Assembly: GCA_013697635.1 (NCBI GenBank)
Contig: JACCWM010000092.1
Location: forward strand, 1-58,348
DNA from: Lujinxingiaceae bacterium
GTDB lineage: Bacteria; Myxococcota_A; Bradymonadia; Bradymonadales; Bradymonadaceae
Direction of reading: 5' to 3'
Length of the DNA stretch: 58,348 nt
Of this stretch, positions 40,679 through 50,524 are shown piece by piece (the stretch's first letter is position 1; the number at the start of each line of letters is the position of its first letter). The notes under the pieces are model-generated. The model saw only the letters and a program-made list of their open reading frames with translations, did no database searches and was not told the origin of the DNA. A program made the translations under genes and the position numbers.

Positions 40679-43309
40679 ATGAATTCCTTTATCGATCGCT
40701 ACATTCGGCGCCTCATCGCCCGATTCCACATGCTGATAAGCGTCGCTAGCTTACTCGTCACCGCCCTTGCGGTGTGGGTCATCGCCACGCAGTGGAACAT
40801 CAACAGCGACTTCAAGGAGCTCTTGCCGAGCACGTCGGCGGCGGCGTTGGCCATGGAGGAGGTCGGCCAGAGGGTAGGCTCGGGCTCCTCGCTCTTCGTC
40901 GTGATCGATTCGCCTGACGGGGCGGCCAACCTCGAATTCGCCAAGGTTTATGCGCAAAATCTTCGTGAGATGCCCGAGATCGCGCTCGCCCACTTTCACA
41001 ACGACAAGGAGTTTTTCGAGAAACATCGCCTGCTCTACATGGACGTCGAGGACATCGAGACCTTGCACGAGCGCATCAAAAAACGCATTCGCGACGAGAA
41101 GCGCCAGGCAAATCCGCTCTTCGTCTCGCTCAGGCCCAGGGCCAGCACGCCGTCGCCGGGCATCGACACCTCCGATATCGAGAAGAAGTACGAAGAGCTC
41201 GCCCACCAGGACTACAAAGAGTATCTGGTCAGCGACGACGGCTACTCGCTGACCATCGTCGTGCGCTTTGTCGAGACCTCCACGGATCTGTCGGCGACCA
41301 ACCGTCTGCTCGACCGCGTACGACAGATCGGCGAGGATCTCGCGCCGACCACGTTTCATCTGGAGATGAAGCTCGAGTTCGGCGGCGGCCTGGTGCATCG
41401 TCAGGCCGACTACACCTCGATCGTCGATGACATCAAGACTTCGGCCGTCTTCACGGTGGTCGGCCTGTTTTTGGTGATCGCGCTGTATTTTCGCCGCGCG
41501 CGCGCGATTATCATCGTGCTCAGCCCGTTGGCCATGGGTGTCGTCTGGACGCTGGCGCTGGCATTTTTGTTCTTCGGCGCGCTGACCACCGTCTCGATCT
41601 TTATCTTCGCGATTCTGCTCGGCCTGGGCATCGATTTTAGCATCCACCTGCTGAGCGGCTACGACCACGAGCGCATCGACGGCCTCGAGCCGGTCGACGC
41701 GCTCGTGGGCTGCTTCAACAGCGTGGGACGCGCGACGGTGATCGGTGCCGTCACGACCTTTGCGACCTTTGTCGTGCTGTCTTTCGCACAGTTTCGCGGG
41801 TTGGCGCAGTTTGGCCAGGTAGCAAGCATCGGCGTCTTGTGTACCTTGCTCGCCATGGTCACCGTCTTGCCCTCGCTGATCTTGACCTTGCATCGCATAC
41901 TGCCGCATACGCCCAACCCCAAACTGATGCTCGCCTCGCACGCGGCCTTCGATCGCATCTTCAACCCCCGCACCCTGGCGCGCGCCGTCCCGGTGGGCCT
42001 GGCCCTGTCTGCATTGTTCAGCGTGCTCGCCATAATGCATATCGGCGAGCTCAAGTTCGAGGAGAACTTTCGCCTCGTCGGAAAGGTCGAGGCGCCCTGG
42101 GAGCGCAACAAAAACGAGGCAGACGCAACCCAGACCCAGACCGTTCGCGCCGCGCGCGTGGCCGCGCGTTTCACCGAGTTCAGCGCACTTGCGGTGCGTG
42201 AGCGCATCGAGCCGGACAGCTTCGTGCCCGATCGCAAGCAGCTCTCGACGGGCGCAAAGTACTCCAGCGCGCTGAGCAACAAGCACTCCTCGACGCCCAC
42301 GATCCTGCTCTTTGACAGCGCCGATCAGGCGGCCAAAGTCTACGATCACATGAACGCCAAGCACAAAGACGGCGGCCTACAGACGGTCGCATCGATCGCC
42401 GCCATCCATGCCTTCTTGCCTGGAACCCCCGAACTGCAAAAGGAGCGCCTCGCCGAGATCTGGCGCATGAAAGAGACCCTCGAGAACGAAGACCTGAGCA
42501 TCCTCAAGGACGATGACCGCAAGAAAATGGAGGAGTTTCGTGACTTGCTCGACATCGATCTGGTGAGCATCTACGAGCTGCCCGACTGGACCAAGCGCCT
42601 CTTTCGCGAAGCCGGTCCCAAGGCCCGCGAGGCCGCGCCAGGCCAAGAGTTCGCCTTCGAATACTTGATCTACGTCAACGAGCGCATCGACCACATGATC
42701 GGCGAGCAAGCACGCCGCTTCTTGGGCGAGGTGCAAGATGTTGCCAACCAGACCGAGGTCGATCTGCGCATTGGCAGCCAGTCCTACATCTACACGGCCA
42801 TGCTCGACGAGATTAAAGATGACGGCGCCAAAATGCTCGGCATCGCCGTGGTGATCGTCTTCTTGTTGCTCATGATCTTCTTTCGCAGCGCCTTTCGCGC
42901 CATGATGGCGCTCACACCGCTGGCCGTAGGCGCGCTTTGGATGTTTGGCTTTTGCGCCTGGTTTGGCATCAAGCTGGACTTCTTCAACGTGATCATCTTG
43001 CCGGTGGTCATTGGTCTGGGCGTCGACGACGGCGTGCACTTCTATTACCAGTATCTGGCCCGCGGACGCGGCTCGATCTTGCACGTCGTGCACACGGTCG
43101 GCTCGGCCGTAGCCATGACCACCGTGACCTCGATCATCGGCTTTGGCGGTCTGGCGATCACCAACTACGCGGGCTTGCAGTCGATCGGCTATCTGGCGAT
43201 CGTCGGCATCGCTTCGGCCTTTGCTGCGACCATCCTCTTGATGCCTCCGATCCTGTGGCTGGCCGAGAAATATGACCTGCGCTGGCTGCTGCCCAGAGTG
43301 AAATCCTGA
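40679..43309 (+). CDS. RND/MMPL family exporter
   Basis: An 876-residue RND-superfamily transporter with the typical two-fold layout: one membrane helix near the N-terminus, a periplasmic loop of about 200 residues, five helices (FTVVGLFLVIALYFRRARA ... CTLLAMVTVLPSLILTLHRI), a second loop and five C-terminal helices (MLGIAVVIVFLLLMIFFRSA ... TILLMPPILWLAEKY). Motifs GLGIDFSIHLLSGYDHER and GLGVDDGVHFYYQY are the paired RND helix-4 sequences whose Asp residues carry protons. Resembles HAE3/MMPL lipid exporters. ATG 40679 is chosen; a TTG two codons earlier is also in frame. Followed by an exported lipocalin-like protein that may receive its cargo. Confidence 0.9.
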   Translation: MNSFIDRYIRRLIARFHMLISVASLLVTALAVWVIATQWNINSDFKELLPSTSAAALAMEEVGQRVGSGSSLFVVIDSPDGAANLEFAKVYAQNLREMPEIALAHFHNDKEFFEKHRLLYMDVEDIETLHERIKKRIRDEKRQANPLFVSLRPRASTPSPGIDTSDIEKKYEELAHQDYKEYLVSDDGYSLTIVVRFVETSTDLSATNRLLDRVRQIGEDLAPTTFHLEMKLEFGGGLVHRQADYTSIVDDIKTSAVFTVVGLFLVIALYFRRARAIIIVLSPLAMGVVWTLALAFLFFGALTTVSIFIFAILLGLGIDFSIHLLSGYDHERIDGLEPVDALVGCFNSVGRATVIGAVTTFATFVVLSFAQFRGLAQFGQVASIGVLCTLLAMVTVLPSLILTLHRILPHTPNPKLMLASHAAFDRIFNPRTLARAVPVGLALSALFSVLAIMHIGELKFEENFRLVGKVEAPWERNKNEADATQTQTVRAARVAARFTEFSALAVRERIEPDSFVPDRKQLSTGAKYSSALSNKHSSTPTILLFDSADQAAKVYDHMNAKHKDGGLQTVASIAAIHAFLPGTPELQKERLAEIWRMKETLENEDLSILKDDDRKKMEEFRDLLDIDLVSIYELPDWTKRLFREAGPKAREAAPGQEFAFEYLIYVNERIDHMIGEQARRFLGEVQDVANQTEVDLRIGSQSYIYTAMLDEIKDDGAKMLGIAVVIVFLLLMIFFRSAFRAMMALTPLAVGALWMFGFCAWFGIKLDFFNVIILPVVIGLGVDDGVHFYYQYLARGRGSILHVVHTVGSAVAMTTVTSIIGFGGLAITNYAGLQSIGYLAIVGIASAFAATILLMPPILWLAEKYDLRWLLPRVKS

Positions 43310-43412
43310 CGCTTTGGCCGCGCGCGCGGATTGAATATTGATGAGCAACAAGGCGTCTTATGCTACAAGTTGCTGACTGACTTTGTTTTGCATGCGCAAA
43401 TGCCGAGGCCCC

Positions 43413-44516
43413 ATGTTTTTACATCGAAGCTCGATCTTCTCAATCGCCCTGTTATCTGCTGGCTTCGTACTCAGCGCCGGCATCGACGACGCTTCGGCGC
43501 AAGCCAAGGGTTGGGCGAGCGGTGCAAAGGCCAAAGCGCCAACGATGCTCGACTTGATCCCGCGCATGAGCTCGGGCCAGTCCTATACCGAGCGCTACGG
43601 CTTCTCGGTCGATCTCGAAGGCGGCGGCCACATCGGCGTCGATTTCACGATCTCGAATCTGGGCTTTGGCAGCGGCTACGGTGCAGCGGGCGTGCGCGTC
43701 AACGTGCCCGGTGCCAAGCGCTACGAGTTCTCCGAAAAGATGAACCGGGGCAAGTGGAGCTATGCCACGGATCGCTTCTTTCTCGACATCGCCAACACCA
43801 GCGTCGAAAGCAAGGGCAACGACACCTTCGTGGTCAAGCACGACGGCGACGTCAAGTTCGAGTTGGAGTTCAAGAATACCATTCCCATGTGGCGCCCCGG
43901 TGACGGCGAAATCACCGTTGATGGCGGCTACTACAAGTTCAACCTGATTTCGCCGCGCGCCGACGTCACCGGCAAGGTCTTCGTCAACGGCGAATGGCGC
44001 GAGGTCAAGGCCGCGCGCGGCGGCTACGCCGACCACGTGGCCACCAACATCGCGCCCTACGATCTGGCCAAGCGCTTCTCGCGCTTTCGCCACTACAACG
44101 ACGACGTCTTCATCATCTGGCGCGAGATCCAACTCGAAGAAAAGTTTGGCGGCGAGACCTTCACCTGGGTGATGGTCGGCTACCGCGACCAGATCGTCTT
44201 TGCCGACGCCAATGCCACGATCAAGTTTGGCAACGTGCGCCCCGATGCGTCGACGGGCTACAGTGTCCCCCACTCGCTACAGGTCGAAGGCAAGAATGGC
44301 CACGACACGATCACCCTGGTCATGCGTGGCAACAAGGCCGACAAGCGCGACTTGCTCGCAAGCTACGGCCGCGCGGCGCGCCTGGTCGCTTCGGCCGTCA
44401 GCAAGCCTTTCCAGTACACGGTCAAATCGCAGTACACGATTCAGATGAGCATCAAGGGCACCACCGCCAACGTGGCTGGCAAGACCCACTACACGATCGA
44501 CTTCGTCAATCCGTGA
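43413..44516 (+). CDS. Exported lipocalin-like (Svf1-like) protein
   Basis: A 367-residue protein with a signal peptide (SSIFSIALLSAGFVLSAG, cleavage near SAQA). The mature protein resembles the lipocalin-like Svf1/tocopherol-cyclase-type fold: ERYGFSVDLEGGGHIGVDF near the start, a central HDGDVKFELEF and a second half with GGYADHVATNIAPYDLAKR and FRHYNDDVFIIWREI. Such proteins bind lipids; the assignment is by pattern, not firm. ATG 43413 has GAGG upstream; earlier starts have none. It follows the RND exporter by about 100 bases, and lipid-binding proteins next to MMPL transporters are common. Its last 11 bases overlap the converging cytochrome gene. Confidence 0.6.
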   Translation: MFLHRSSIFSIALLSAGFVLSAGIDDASAQAKGWASGAKAKAPTMLDLIPRMSSGQSYTERYGFSVDLEGGGHIGVDFTISNLGFGSGYGAAGVRVNVPGAKRYEFSEKMNRGKWSYATDRFFLDIANTSVESKGNDTFVVKHDGDVKFELEFKNTIPMWRPGDGEITVDGGYYKFNLISPRADVTGKVFVNGEWREVKAARGGYADHVATNIAPYDLAKRFSRFRHYNDDVFIIWREIQLEEKFGGETFTWVMVGYRDQIVFADANATIKFGNVRPDASTGYSVPHSLQVEGKNGHDTITLVMRGNKADKRDLLASYGRAARLVASAVSKPFQYTVKSQYTIQMSIKGTTANVAGKTHYTIDFVNP

Positions 44517-45033
44517 CCTTGATCTCCTCGGGCGTCCAGGGCCCGCGCAGCGCGTCGGTGCTCTCACGCACCATCGCCACCTCCTCGGTGCTGATCGCCT
44601 CGGCCTCGTTGCCCCAAGAAGCGCGTATATGGCTCAAGAGCGCCGCGATCTCGGCGTTGCTCAGCTGATGGCCAAAGGCCGGCATCATCGCACCATACGG
44701 TTGACCGCGCACCTCAATGCGACCCGATAGCCCGTGCAGGACCACGCGAATCGGCACGTCTTTGTCGGCGACCACCCAGGCCGTTTGCACCAGCGGTGGA
44801 TAGCGCCCCGGCACGCCCTGACCTTCAGCCCCATGACAGGCGGCGCATTGGCGCTGATAGAGCGCAGCGGCGTCGATCGGACCCTCAGGATCGGGCGGAA
44901 CGAAGTCGAGCGGAGTGCGCTGGGCCAACGCCCCATAGACCAGGAGCACGGCCAGAATCGACACCCCACCCACAACCAGCGGGATGATCCAGGTGTTGCG
45001 TTTGGGTTCGGGAGGCGCCTCGGGAGTACTCAT
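44506..45033 (-). CDS. Membrane-anchored monohaem cytochrome c
   Basis: A 175-residue cytochrome. The ATG at 45033 overlaps the rapZ stop (TGATG), giving a short Pro-rich start and one membrane helix (WIIPLVVGGVSILAVLLVYG), then a single haem motif CAACH in YQRQCAACHGAEGQGV and a distal Met region (GAMMPAFGHQLSNAEIAALL), as in class I cytochromes. It would sit on the periplasmic face. Last gene in the kinase-phosphatase-rapZ transcript, an unexpected place for a cytochrome; it may be there simply by read-through. Its 3' end overlaps the converging gene by 11 bases. Confidence 0.85.
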   Translation of the reverse strand: MSTPEAPPEPKRNTWIIPLVVGGVSILAVLLVYGALAQRTPLDFVPPDPEGPIDAAALYQRQCAACHGAEGQGVPGRYPPLVQTAWVVADKDVPIRVVLHGLSGRIEVRGQPYGAMMPAFGHQLSNAEIAALLSHIRASWGNEAEAISTEEVAMVRESTDALRGPWTPEEIKVTD

Positions 45034-45980
45034 CAGCCGCGCCCGACATCGCGGTGGCGTACGCCACACTTCCAGCCGCGCCCGCGCAGCCGCTCGGCGA
45101 TCGCCTCGGAGACGGCCACCGAGCGGTGACGACCACCCGTACAACCGATACCAATCGTCAGATAGCTCTTACCCTCGCGCTCGTACATCGGCAGGATGAA
45201 CTCGCCCATCTCTTGAAATAGCGAGATAAAACGGCCCGTTTCGGGAAAACCGAGCACGTACTCTTTGACCGCCTCGACGAGGCCGGTCTTCTCGCGCATG
45301 CCCTCGACAAAGTAGGGGTTGGGCAAAAAACGCAGATCGAAGACCAGGTCACACTCAACGGGCAGCCCGTATTTGTAGCCAAAACTGAGCAGGGTGATCG
45401 TAAAGCTCGCGCTCGCTTCGCTAGAAAAATAGGCGTGAAAGAAAGCTTTGAGGCTGTGCACGTTGTGCGGCGTGGTGTCGATCGTCAAGTCGGCCTTCTC
45501 GCGAAGCGCGGACAATGTCTCGCGCTCGAGACGGATGCCCTCGCGCACCGTGCCGCCATCGCTGAGCGGATGGCGCCGGCGCGTCTCGCTGTAGCGACGC
45601 ACCAAGACGTCGTCGTCGGCCTCGAGAAAGATCACCTGCACGTTGACCCCTTCGCTTCGCAGGCCATCGATCATGTCGGTGGCCTGGTCGAGGAAGATGC
45701 GCTCGCGCGTGTCGACGACAAAAGCCAGGTTTTGCAGGGCGTTGCGCCCGCTGACGCCGGAGCCGGCAAGCTCGAGCACCTTGGGCAACAGAGGCACGGG
45801 CAGATTGTCGATGCAGAAAAAACCGATGTCCTCGAGCGCGCGGATCGCCGTGGATTTTCCCGAACCGCTCAGGCCAGTGAGCACGACCACGCGCGAAGCC
45901 GGCGTTGGAGCCGACTCCGAGCGCTCCTCCAAACTCGGGCTCGCGGCATCAAAGGGAACTATGGGGTGGTCATCGTTCAA
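45033..45980 (-). CDS. rapZ: RNase adapter protein RapZ (YvcJ-like)
   Basis: A 315-residue RapZ/YvcJ family protein. The N-terminal P-loop GLSGSGKS (36-43) binds nucleotide, and the C-terminal domain has the conserved YLTIGIGCTGGRHRSVAVSE segment. In enterobacteria RapZ senses glucosamine-6-phosphate and guides RNase E to sRNAs that control GlmS; in Gram-positives YvcJ is a GTPase next to YvcK. Here it has an extra N-terminal 28 residues (Pro/Ser-rich). Its neighbours are a PP2C phosphatase (29 bases upstream), a glycosyltransferase and a Ser/Thr kinase, which points to cell-envelope precursor control by phosphorylation (inference). Confidence 0.93.
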   Translation of the reverse strand: MNDDHPIVPFDAASPSLEERSESAPTPASRVVVLTGLSGSGKSTAIRALEDIGFFCIDNLPVPLLPKVLELAGSGVSGRNALQNLAFVVDTRERIFLDQATDMIDGLRSEGVNVQVIFLEADDDVLVRRYSETRRRHPLSDGGTVREGIRLERETLSALREKADLTIDTTPHNVHSLKAFFHAYFSSEASASFTITLLSFGYKYGLPVECDLVFDLRFLPNPYFVEGMREKTGLVEAVKEYVLGFPETGRFISLFQEMGEFILPMYEREGKSYLTIGIGCTGGRHRSVAVSEAIAERLRGRGWKCGVRHRDVGRG

Positions 45981-46009
45981 TGGACAAGCCTTCCATGCGG
46001 GTGCAGAGG

Positions 46010-46783
<774 letters not shown>

Positions 46784-46832
46784 GATCACACCTTGTAATA
46801 CGAGGGTTTTTCCACACGCACATCTTTGTGTG

Positions 46833-46845
46833 CCATAGCCTATGG
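46833..46845. promoter_or_regulatory. Palindrome CCATAGCCTATGG in 102-bp gap
   Basis: A perfect 6-1-6 dyad between the glycosyltransferase stop and the PP2C start. A CACAC/GTGTG inverted repeat (46813-46832) adjoins it. The gap may contain an internal promoter for the phosphatase-rapZ-cytochrome part of the operon, with the palindrome as operator. Confidence 0.35.
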
Positions 46846-46885
46846 AAAGCAATTAACACAATGGGATCGCCATGACAACACGCAG

Positions 46886-47959
46886 CTACAAGAGCAAAGC
46901 CTCGCGCTGGTCGAGCAGCTCATCGAGCTTGGCAAAGATCAACGTGTTGTCCTGGCGCGGGTAGCTGCCCAGCGCATCGCGGTAGCGCGGCAGGTTGTCG
47001 CAGAAGTGGCGCAGGCTGCTCTCGTCAAGGTGGCTGTCGTAGAGGCCAAAGCCAAGCTTCTCGATGTAGCGCGCGTTGAGCGTTTGCTCGAACTGGTTGC
47101 CCACGGGCGTGGCCAGATAGGGCTTGTGCAGGTGCAAGGCCTCGCCAATCAACGTAAATCCCGCTGAGCCGACCACGCCCTTACAACTGGCCAGATCTGC
47201 GATGAATTGCGTCTCGCTAAAGGGGCGATAGACCAGGTTGCCGTCGTGCTCGTCTTGCGTGAGATCGCGACGCATGCCGTAGACATAGACCGGGCAGTCA
47301 AGGCGCTTGAGCATCGCCGGCAGATTCTTGAAGGTATCCGAGGTCTGGTAGACGAGCAGATGATCGCCCGAGGTCGAGCGCGCGTCGAGCACGTTTCGGC
47401 GCAAAATCGGAGGCACCAGCGTGGTGCGACTCTTGCGGATCTCGGGGTAGAAAAAGGTCGTAACCAGGTAGTGGCGAGCCTTGGGGCACTTGGCCTTGAC
47501 GATCGACTTGGTCAGACGAAATGCCTGGGCGTCGCCGGCGATGATATCGCGCTCATGGCGGCAGCGGTTGATGATCTGGATGTTGTCGATGCAGATAAGC
47601 GGGATGCGGTTGACCTTGGCGAAGAGCCAGGTCCAGCTCTCGAAATCACTGATCACGACATCCGGCGCAAATTCGGCCATGACCTCAAAATACTGGCGCA
47701 CATTCTGGGGCCAGCCCGCCAACGCGCCGCGAATATTGCCGGCGGCCGTGCCCAGAGTCTTGACCTCGTTGTCGGCCATGACCATCGTCAAACCCCAGAT
47801 GCGTCGCACCTGGGGAAACTGGCGCTCCAACAGCTCATAGGCGCGCCCGGAGGCGACGATATGGATCGCGTGGCCGTCGGCCAGCAGTTTTTCCAGAATA
47901 ACCGAGCTTCGGATCGCGTGGCCCATGCCCTCGCCGACAACGCCGTACAGGATCTTCAT
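46886..47959 (-). CDS. Glycosyltransferase, MJ1255/VC2487 family
   Basis: A 357-residue GT-B type glycosyltransferase. The start MKILYGVVGEGMGHAIRS is the typical glycine-rich opening of this family, with VVISDFESWTWLFAKV in the N-terminal domain and SCKGVVGSAGFTLIGEALHL plus KPYLATPVGNQFEQTLNA in the C-terminal nucleotide-sugar domain. Related to MurG-like and GT28 enzymes, so it probably adds a sugar to a lipid or cell-envelope acceptor. The substrate is not predictable. Transcribed 17 bases after the kinase gene, suggesting its activity could be tied to that kinase. Confidence 0.85.
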   Translation of the reverse strand: MKILYGVVGEGMGHAIRSSVILEKLLADGHAIHIVASGRAYELLERQFPQVRRIWGLTMVMADNEVKTLGTAAGNIRGALAGWPQNVRQYFEVMAEFAPDVVISDFESWTWLFAKVNRIPLICIDNIQIINRCRHERDIIAGDAQAFRLTKSIVKAKCPKARHYLVTTFFYPEIRKSRTTLVPPILRRNVLDARSTSGDHLLVYQTSDTFKNLPAMLKRLDCPVYVYGMRRDLTQDEHDGNLVYRPFSETQFIADLASCKGVVGSAGFTLIGEALHLHKPYLATPVGNQFEQTLNARYIEKLGFGLYDSHLDESSLRHFCDNLPRYRDALGSYPRQDNTLIFAKLDELLDQREALLL

Positions 47960-47976
47960 ACCTTGACTACTCTTCT

Positions 47977-50250
47977 CTAGTTGGCGCGACTGCGTGCGGC
48001 GATCTCTTGGAGGTCTTCGACGGCGGCGCGGCCGTCTTGTTCAAAAAAGGCCATGGGCGTACTCATGGCCGAAAAATACAGACCGAGCAGACGACGATCT
48101 TTGTGGTCGATCGTCATCACGGCCTTGCCGGTGAGCACCTGAAAAAGCACGACGGTGTTGTTCTCCAGGGCCGCCGCGAGCAGGTAGTTGTCCGGCGAGA
48201 TCGCCATGGCCGTGACCGCAGCGTCGACATCAAAGGTGAGCGCAGGCGCGCGGGGCGTGGCCATCTGGTAGATCTCGATTTGCGTGCTGTCGCGGGCCAC
48301 CGCCAGGCTCTCACCGCCGGCGCTGAGCGCAACGCACTGCACGGGCTCGCCGCTTCGAAGCCGCGTCCAATCGGATTGAGCGCGCTGGGCTGCGCGCATG
48401 TAAAGTCGGCCCGAGCGCGATCCGGCGACGATTATCCGGCCATGCGCGTCACTACCCACGGCCGAAATCGCCACCTGACGCACGTCCTGAAAGAGCTGCT
48501 CGCAGCCCGAGCCGTCAAGCGCACACTGTGAGAGCGTGCCATCGTCGTGGCCGAGAACCACATGACTCGGGGTCAACGCCAACGCGCGCACCTCCAAGCC
48601 TTGGGCCAGCGTGACGGTGCGCGGCGCGGCGCTGAGCTCGCCAAAGATCCTCAGTGTCCTGGAGTCGGGCTCGAGCAGCGCAAAGAGCGGGGTCTGAGAG
48701 CACGCACCAAGCGTCTTGGACGAATCTACCGGCGGCGCCTCAGGGCCAGGATTCGAAGCGGCTACAGCGGTGCTGACGGCGCTCGCGAGCGGCTCGACCG
48801 CGTAGGTGATCCGTGCGGGCAGCGGCCGAAGCGGCTGACCTTGCGTGGGTGTGATCTGGCGCACGAAGAGGGGCGTCTCCACAGGCTCGCGAGGCGTGGG
48901 TATGGACTCGCGCTTGGGGTGCCCACCCTCGCGGGCAGCAATACCGATGATCGTTGCTGCGCTGTCGTGTTGGCCGCGCTCAAACTCCGACTCTGGCGCC
49001 GGAGAAGCCGGCGGACGCCCCAGGTTGGTGCTGCGCACCGAGGGTTCCGATAGCTCATGCCCGCCCGTCTCAGGACCGATGTCGGACGACTGAGACGGCC
49101 GAAACGGATTGGACGGATCAAACGGCTGAGATGACCTGGATAGCTGGGCCGGCACGGTTGCATGCATGCCGCTCGACTCTTGAAGCTGCGCTTCGAACTG
49201 ATTGATCAACGCAAGATGATCGAGCTCGTCGATCACCCTGGACAGATCCGTCGGGCGATCACCGGGCGACTTGGCCAACATGCGGCGTACGAGGTCTTCG
49301 AGCTCCTCGGGAAAGTGCTTCTCCGGGCTGACATCGCTCAAGCGTGGTGCTGGCGTTCGCACCTGCATCTTGAGTACTTCGTAGACGTTGTTGCTCACGA
49401 ACGGTGGCCGCCCCGTGAGCATGAAGAACAAGACGGCGCCCAGGCTATAGATGTCGCTGCGATGATCGACGCTGCCCGCACCGGCCTGCTCGGGGCTCGC
49501 GTACAGCGGCGTGCCGATAAAGCCGTGGGTCATGTTGACCCCGGCCTGGTTGTCGAACTGCACGATCCCAAAGTCGAGCACGTAGACAAAATCGTCGCCA
49601 GCCGGAAGCCGCTCGACCATGATGTTCTCCGGCTTGAGATCGCGGTGGATCATGCCGGCCTGGTGAGCCTCGTAGAGGCCATTGGCGATCTGGCGCAGCA
49701 AGGTGCAGGCGCGCGCAACGCTCAAAAAGCCGCGCGCGTGAACGAGCGCCTCGAGGGTCAACCCGTCGATGAAGTCCATCAAGGCGGCTACGAAGAAGCC
49801 CGGCAGCTCGAGCACCTCATAAAATGAGATGATGTGCGGATTTCGAAGCCGACCCAGTGCCTCGACCTCGCGGTTGAGCCGCTCGACGACATGCTCGGAG
49901 TTGCGACCCTGGCCGGTGCTGATGATCTTGACGGCGAACTGGCGCGAGATCGACAAAGACTCCGCGCGGTAGACGGCCGCGCTCGAGCCCTGGCCAAGTT
50001 GCTTGACGATCAGGTAGCGACCGTCAATGACCTTGCCCAACCAGGGATCGGGAAAATCGCGCAAGGCTGGCCAGCCACTGTCCTGGCGTTTGCTCTCACA
50101 CTCCAGGCAGCTCTCTTCCTCGGCAAAGACCACCGACAAGCAGTTGCCACAGAGACACTCGGGCAGACGCGTGCGAAATTCACGGCGCCTGCGCTCCATA
50201 AGCATGCGTTTTGTTTGGGCGGCACCGTTCACCGAGCCCTGATCGGACAT
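47977..50250 (-). CDS. Ser/Thr protein kinase with N-terminal zinc ribbon and C-terminal WD40-like region
   Basis: A 757-residue soluble kinase. Residues 30-52 form a zinc-ribbon-like Cys cluster (CGNC at 34-37 and CLEC at 48-51). The kinase domain (78-340) has GQGSSA (86-91), Lys 108 in FAVKI, HRDLKPEN, DFG and SPEQ. After a Ser/Pro/Arg-rich low-complexity linker, the last 230 residues look like WD40-type repeats (SHVVLGHDDGTLSQCALDGS, LTFDVDAAVTAMAISPDNYL), a likely protein-interaction platform. No membrane helix, so cytoplasmic. First gene of the run with glycosyltransferase, PP2C phosphatase, rapZ and cytochrome c. Confidence 0.92.
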   Translation of the reverse strand: MSDQGSVNGAAQTKRMLMERRRREFRTRLPECLCGNCLSVVFAEEESCLECESKRQDSGWPALRDFPDPWLGKVIDGRYLIVKQLGQGSSAAVYRAESLSISRQFAVKIISTGQGRNSEHVVERLNREVEALGRLRNPHIISFYEVLELPGFFVAALMDFIDGLTLEALVHARGFLSVARACTLLRQIANGLYEAHQAGMIHRDLKPENIMVERLPAGDDFVYVLDFGIVQFDNQAGVNMTHGFIGTPLYASPEQAGAGSVDHRSDIYSLGAVLFFMLTGRPPFVSNNVYEVLKMQVRTPAPRLSDVSPEKHFPEELEDLVRRMLAKSPGDRPTDLSRVIDELDHLALINQFEAQLQESSGMHATVPAQLSRSSQPFDPSNPFRPSQSSDIGPETGGHELSEPSVRSTNLGRPPASPAPESEFERGQHDSAATIIGIAAREGGHPKRESIPTPREPVETPLFVRQITPTQGQPLRPLPARITYAVEPLASAVSTAVAASNPGPEAPPVDSSKTLGACSQTPLFALLEPDSRTLRIFGELSAAPRTVTLAQGLEVRALALTPSHVVLGHDDGTLSQCALDGSGCEQLFQDVRQVAISAVGSDAHGRIIVAGSRSGRLYMRAAQRAQSDWTRLRSGEPVQCVALSAGGESLAVARDSTQIEIYQMATPRAPALTFDVDAAVTAMAISPDNYLLAAALENNTVVLFQVLTGKAVMTIDHKDRRLLGLYFSAMSTPMAFFEQDGRAAVEDLQEIAARSRAN

Positions 50251-50524
50251 TTGTGTTGCTCCGTCACTCTTAAATAGCGCCCACTTGCGCCCTTGAGATG
50301 AGGATTCTCGAACCCGGAGTATAACGCCAAACTCTGCCGTTACAAACAGGCAAATGAAAATGTTTTAGTCCGCCACATGAGCAATTACAGCACTCGACGG
50401 CCCACTGTGGGAGGCATCGCCCCTTTCACGCATTTACAAAAAAACAAACGGATTGTCCATCCGGCGTCAAAAAGACAGCCAACAGATAATCCGCTGATCA
50501 CTTCTTGGAAAAAACTGTACGCGC

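Noticed and set aside
50296-50325. T-arm-like GGTTCGAGAATCC on the minus strand
   Set aside because: No matching acceptor stem, anticodon arm or D arm could be found, so not a tRNA.
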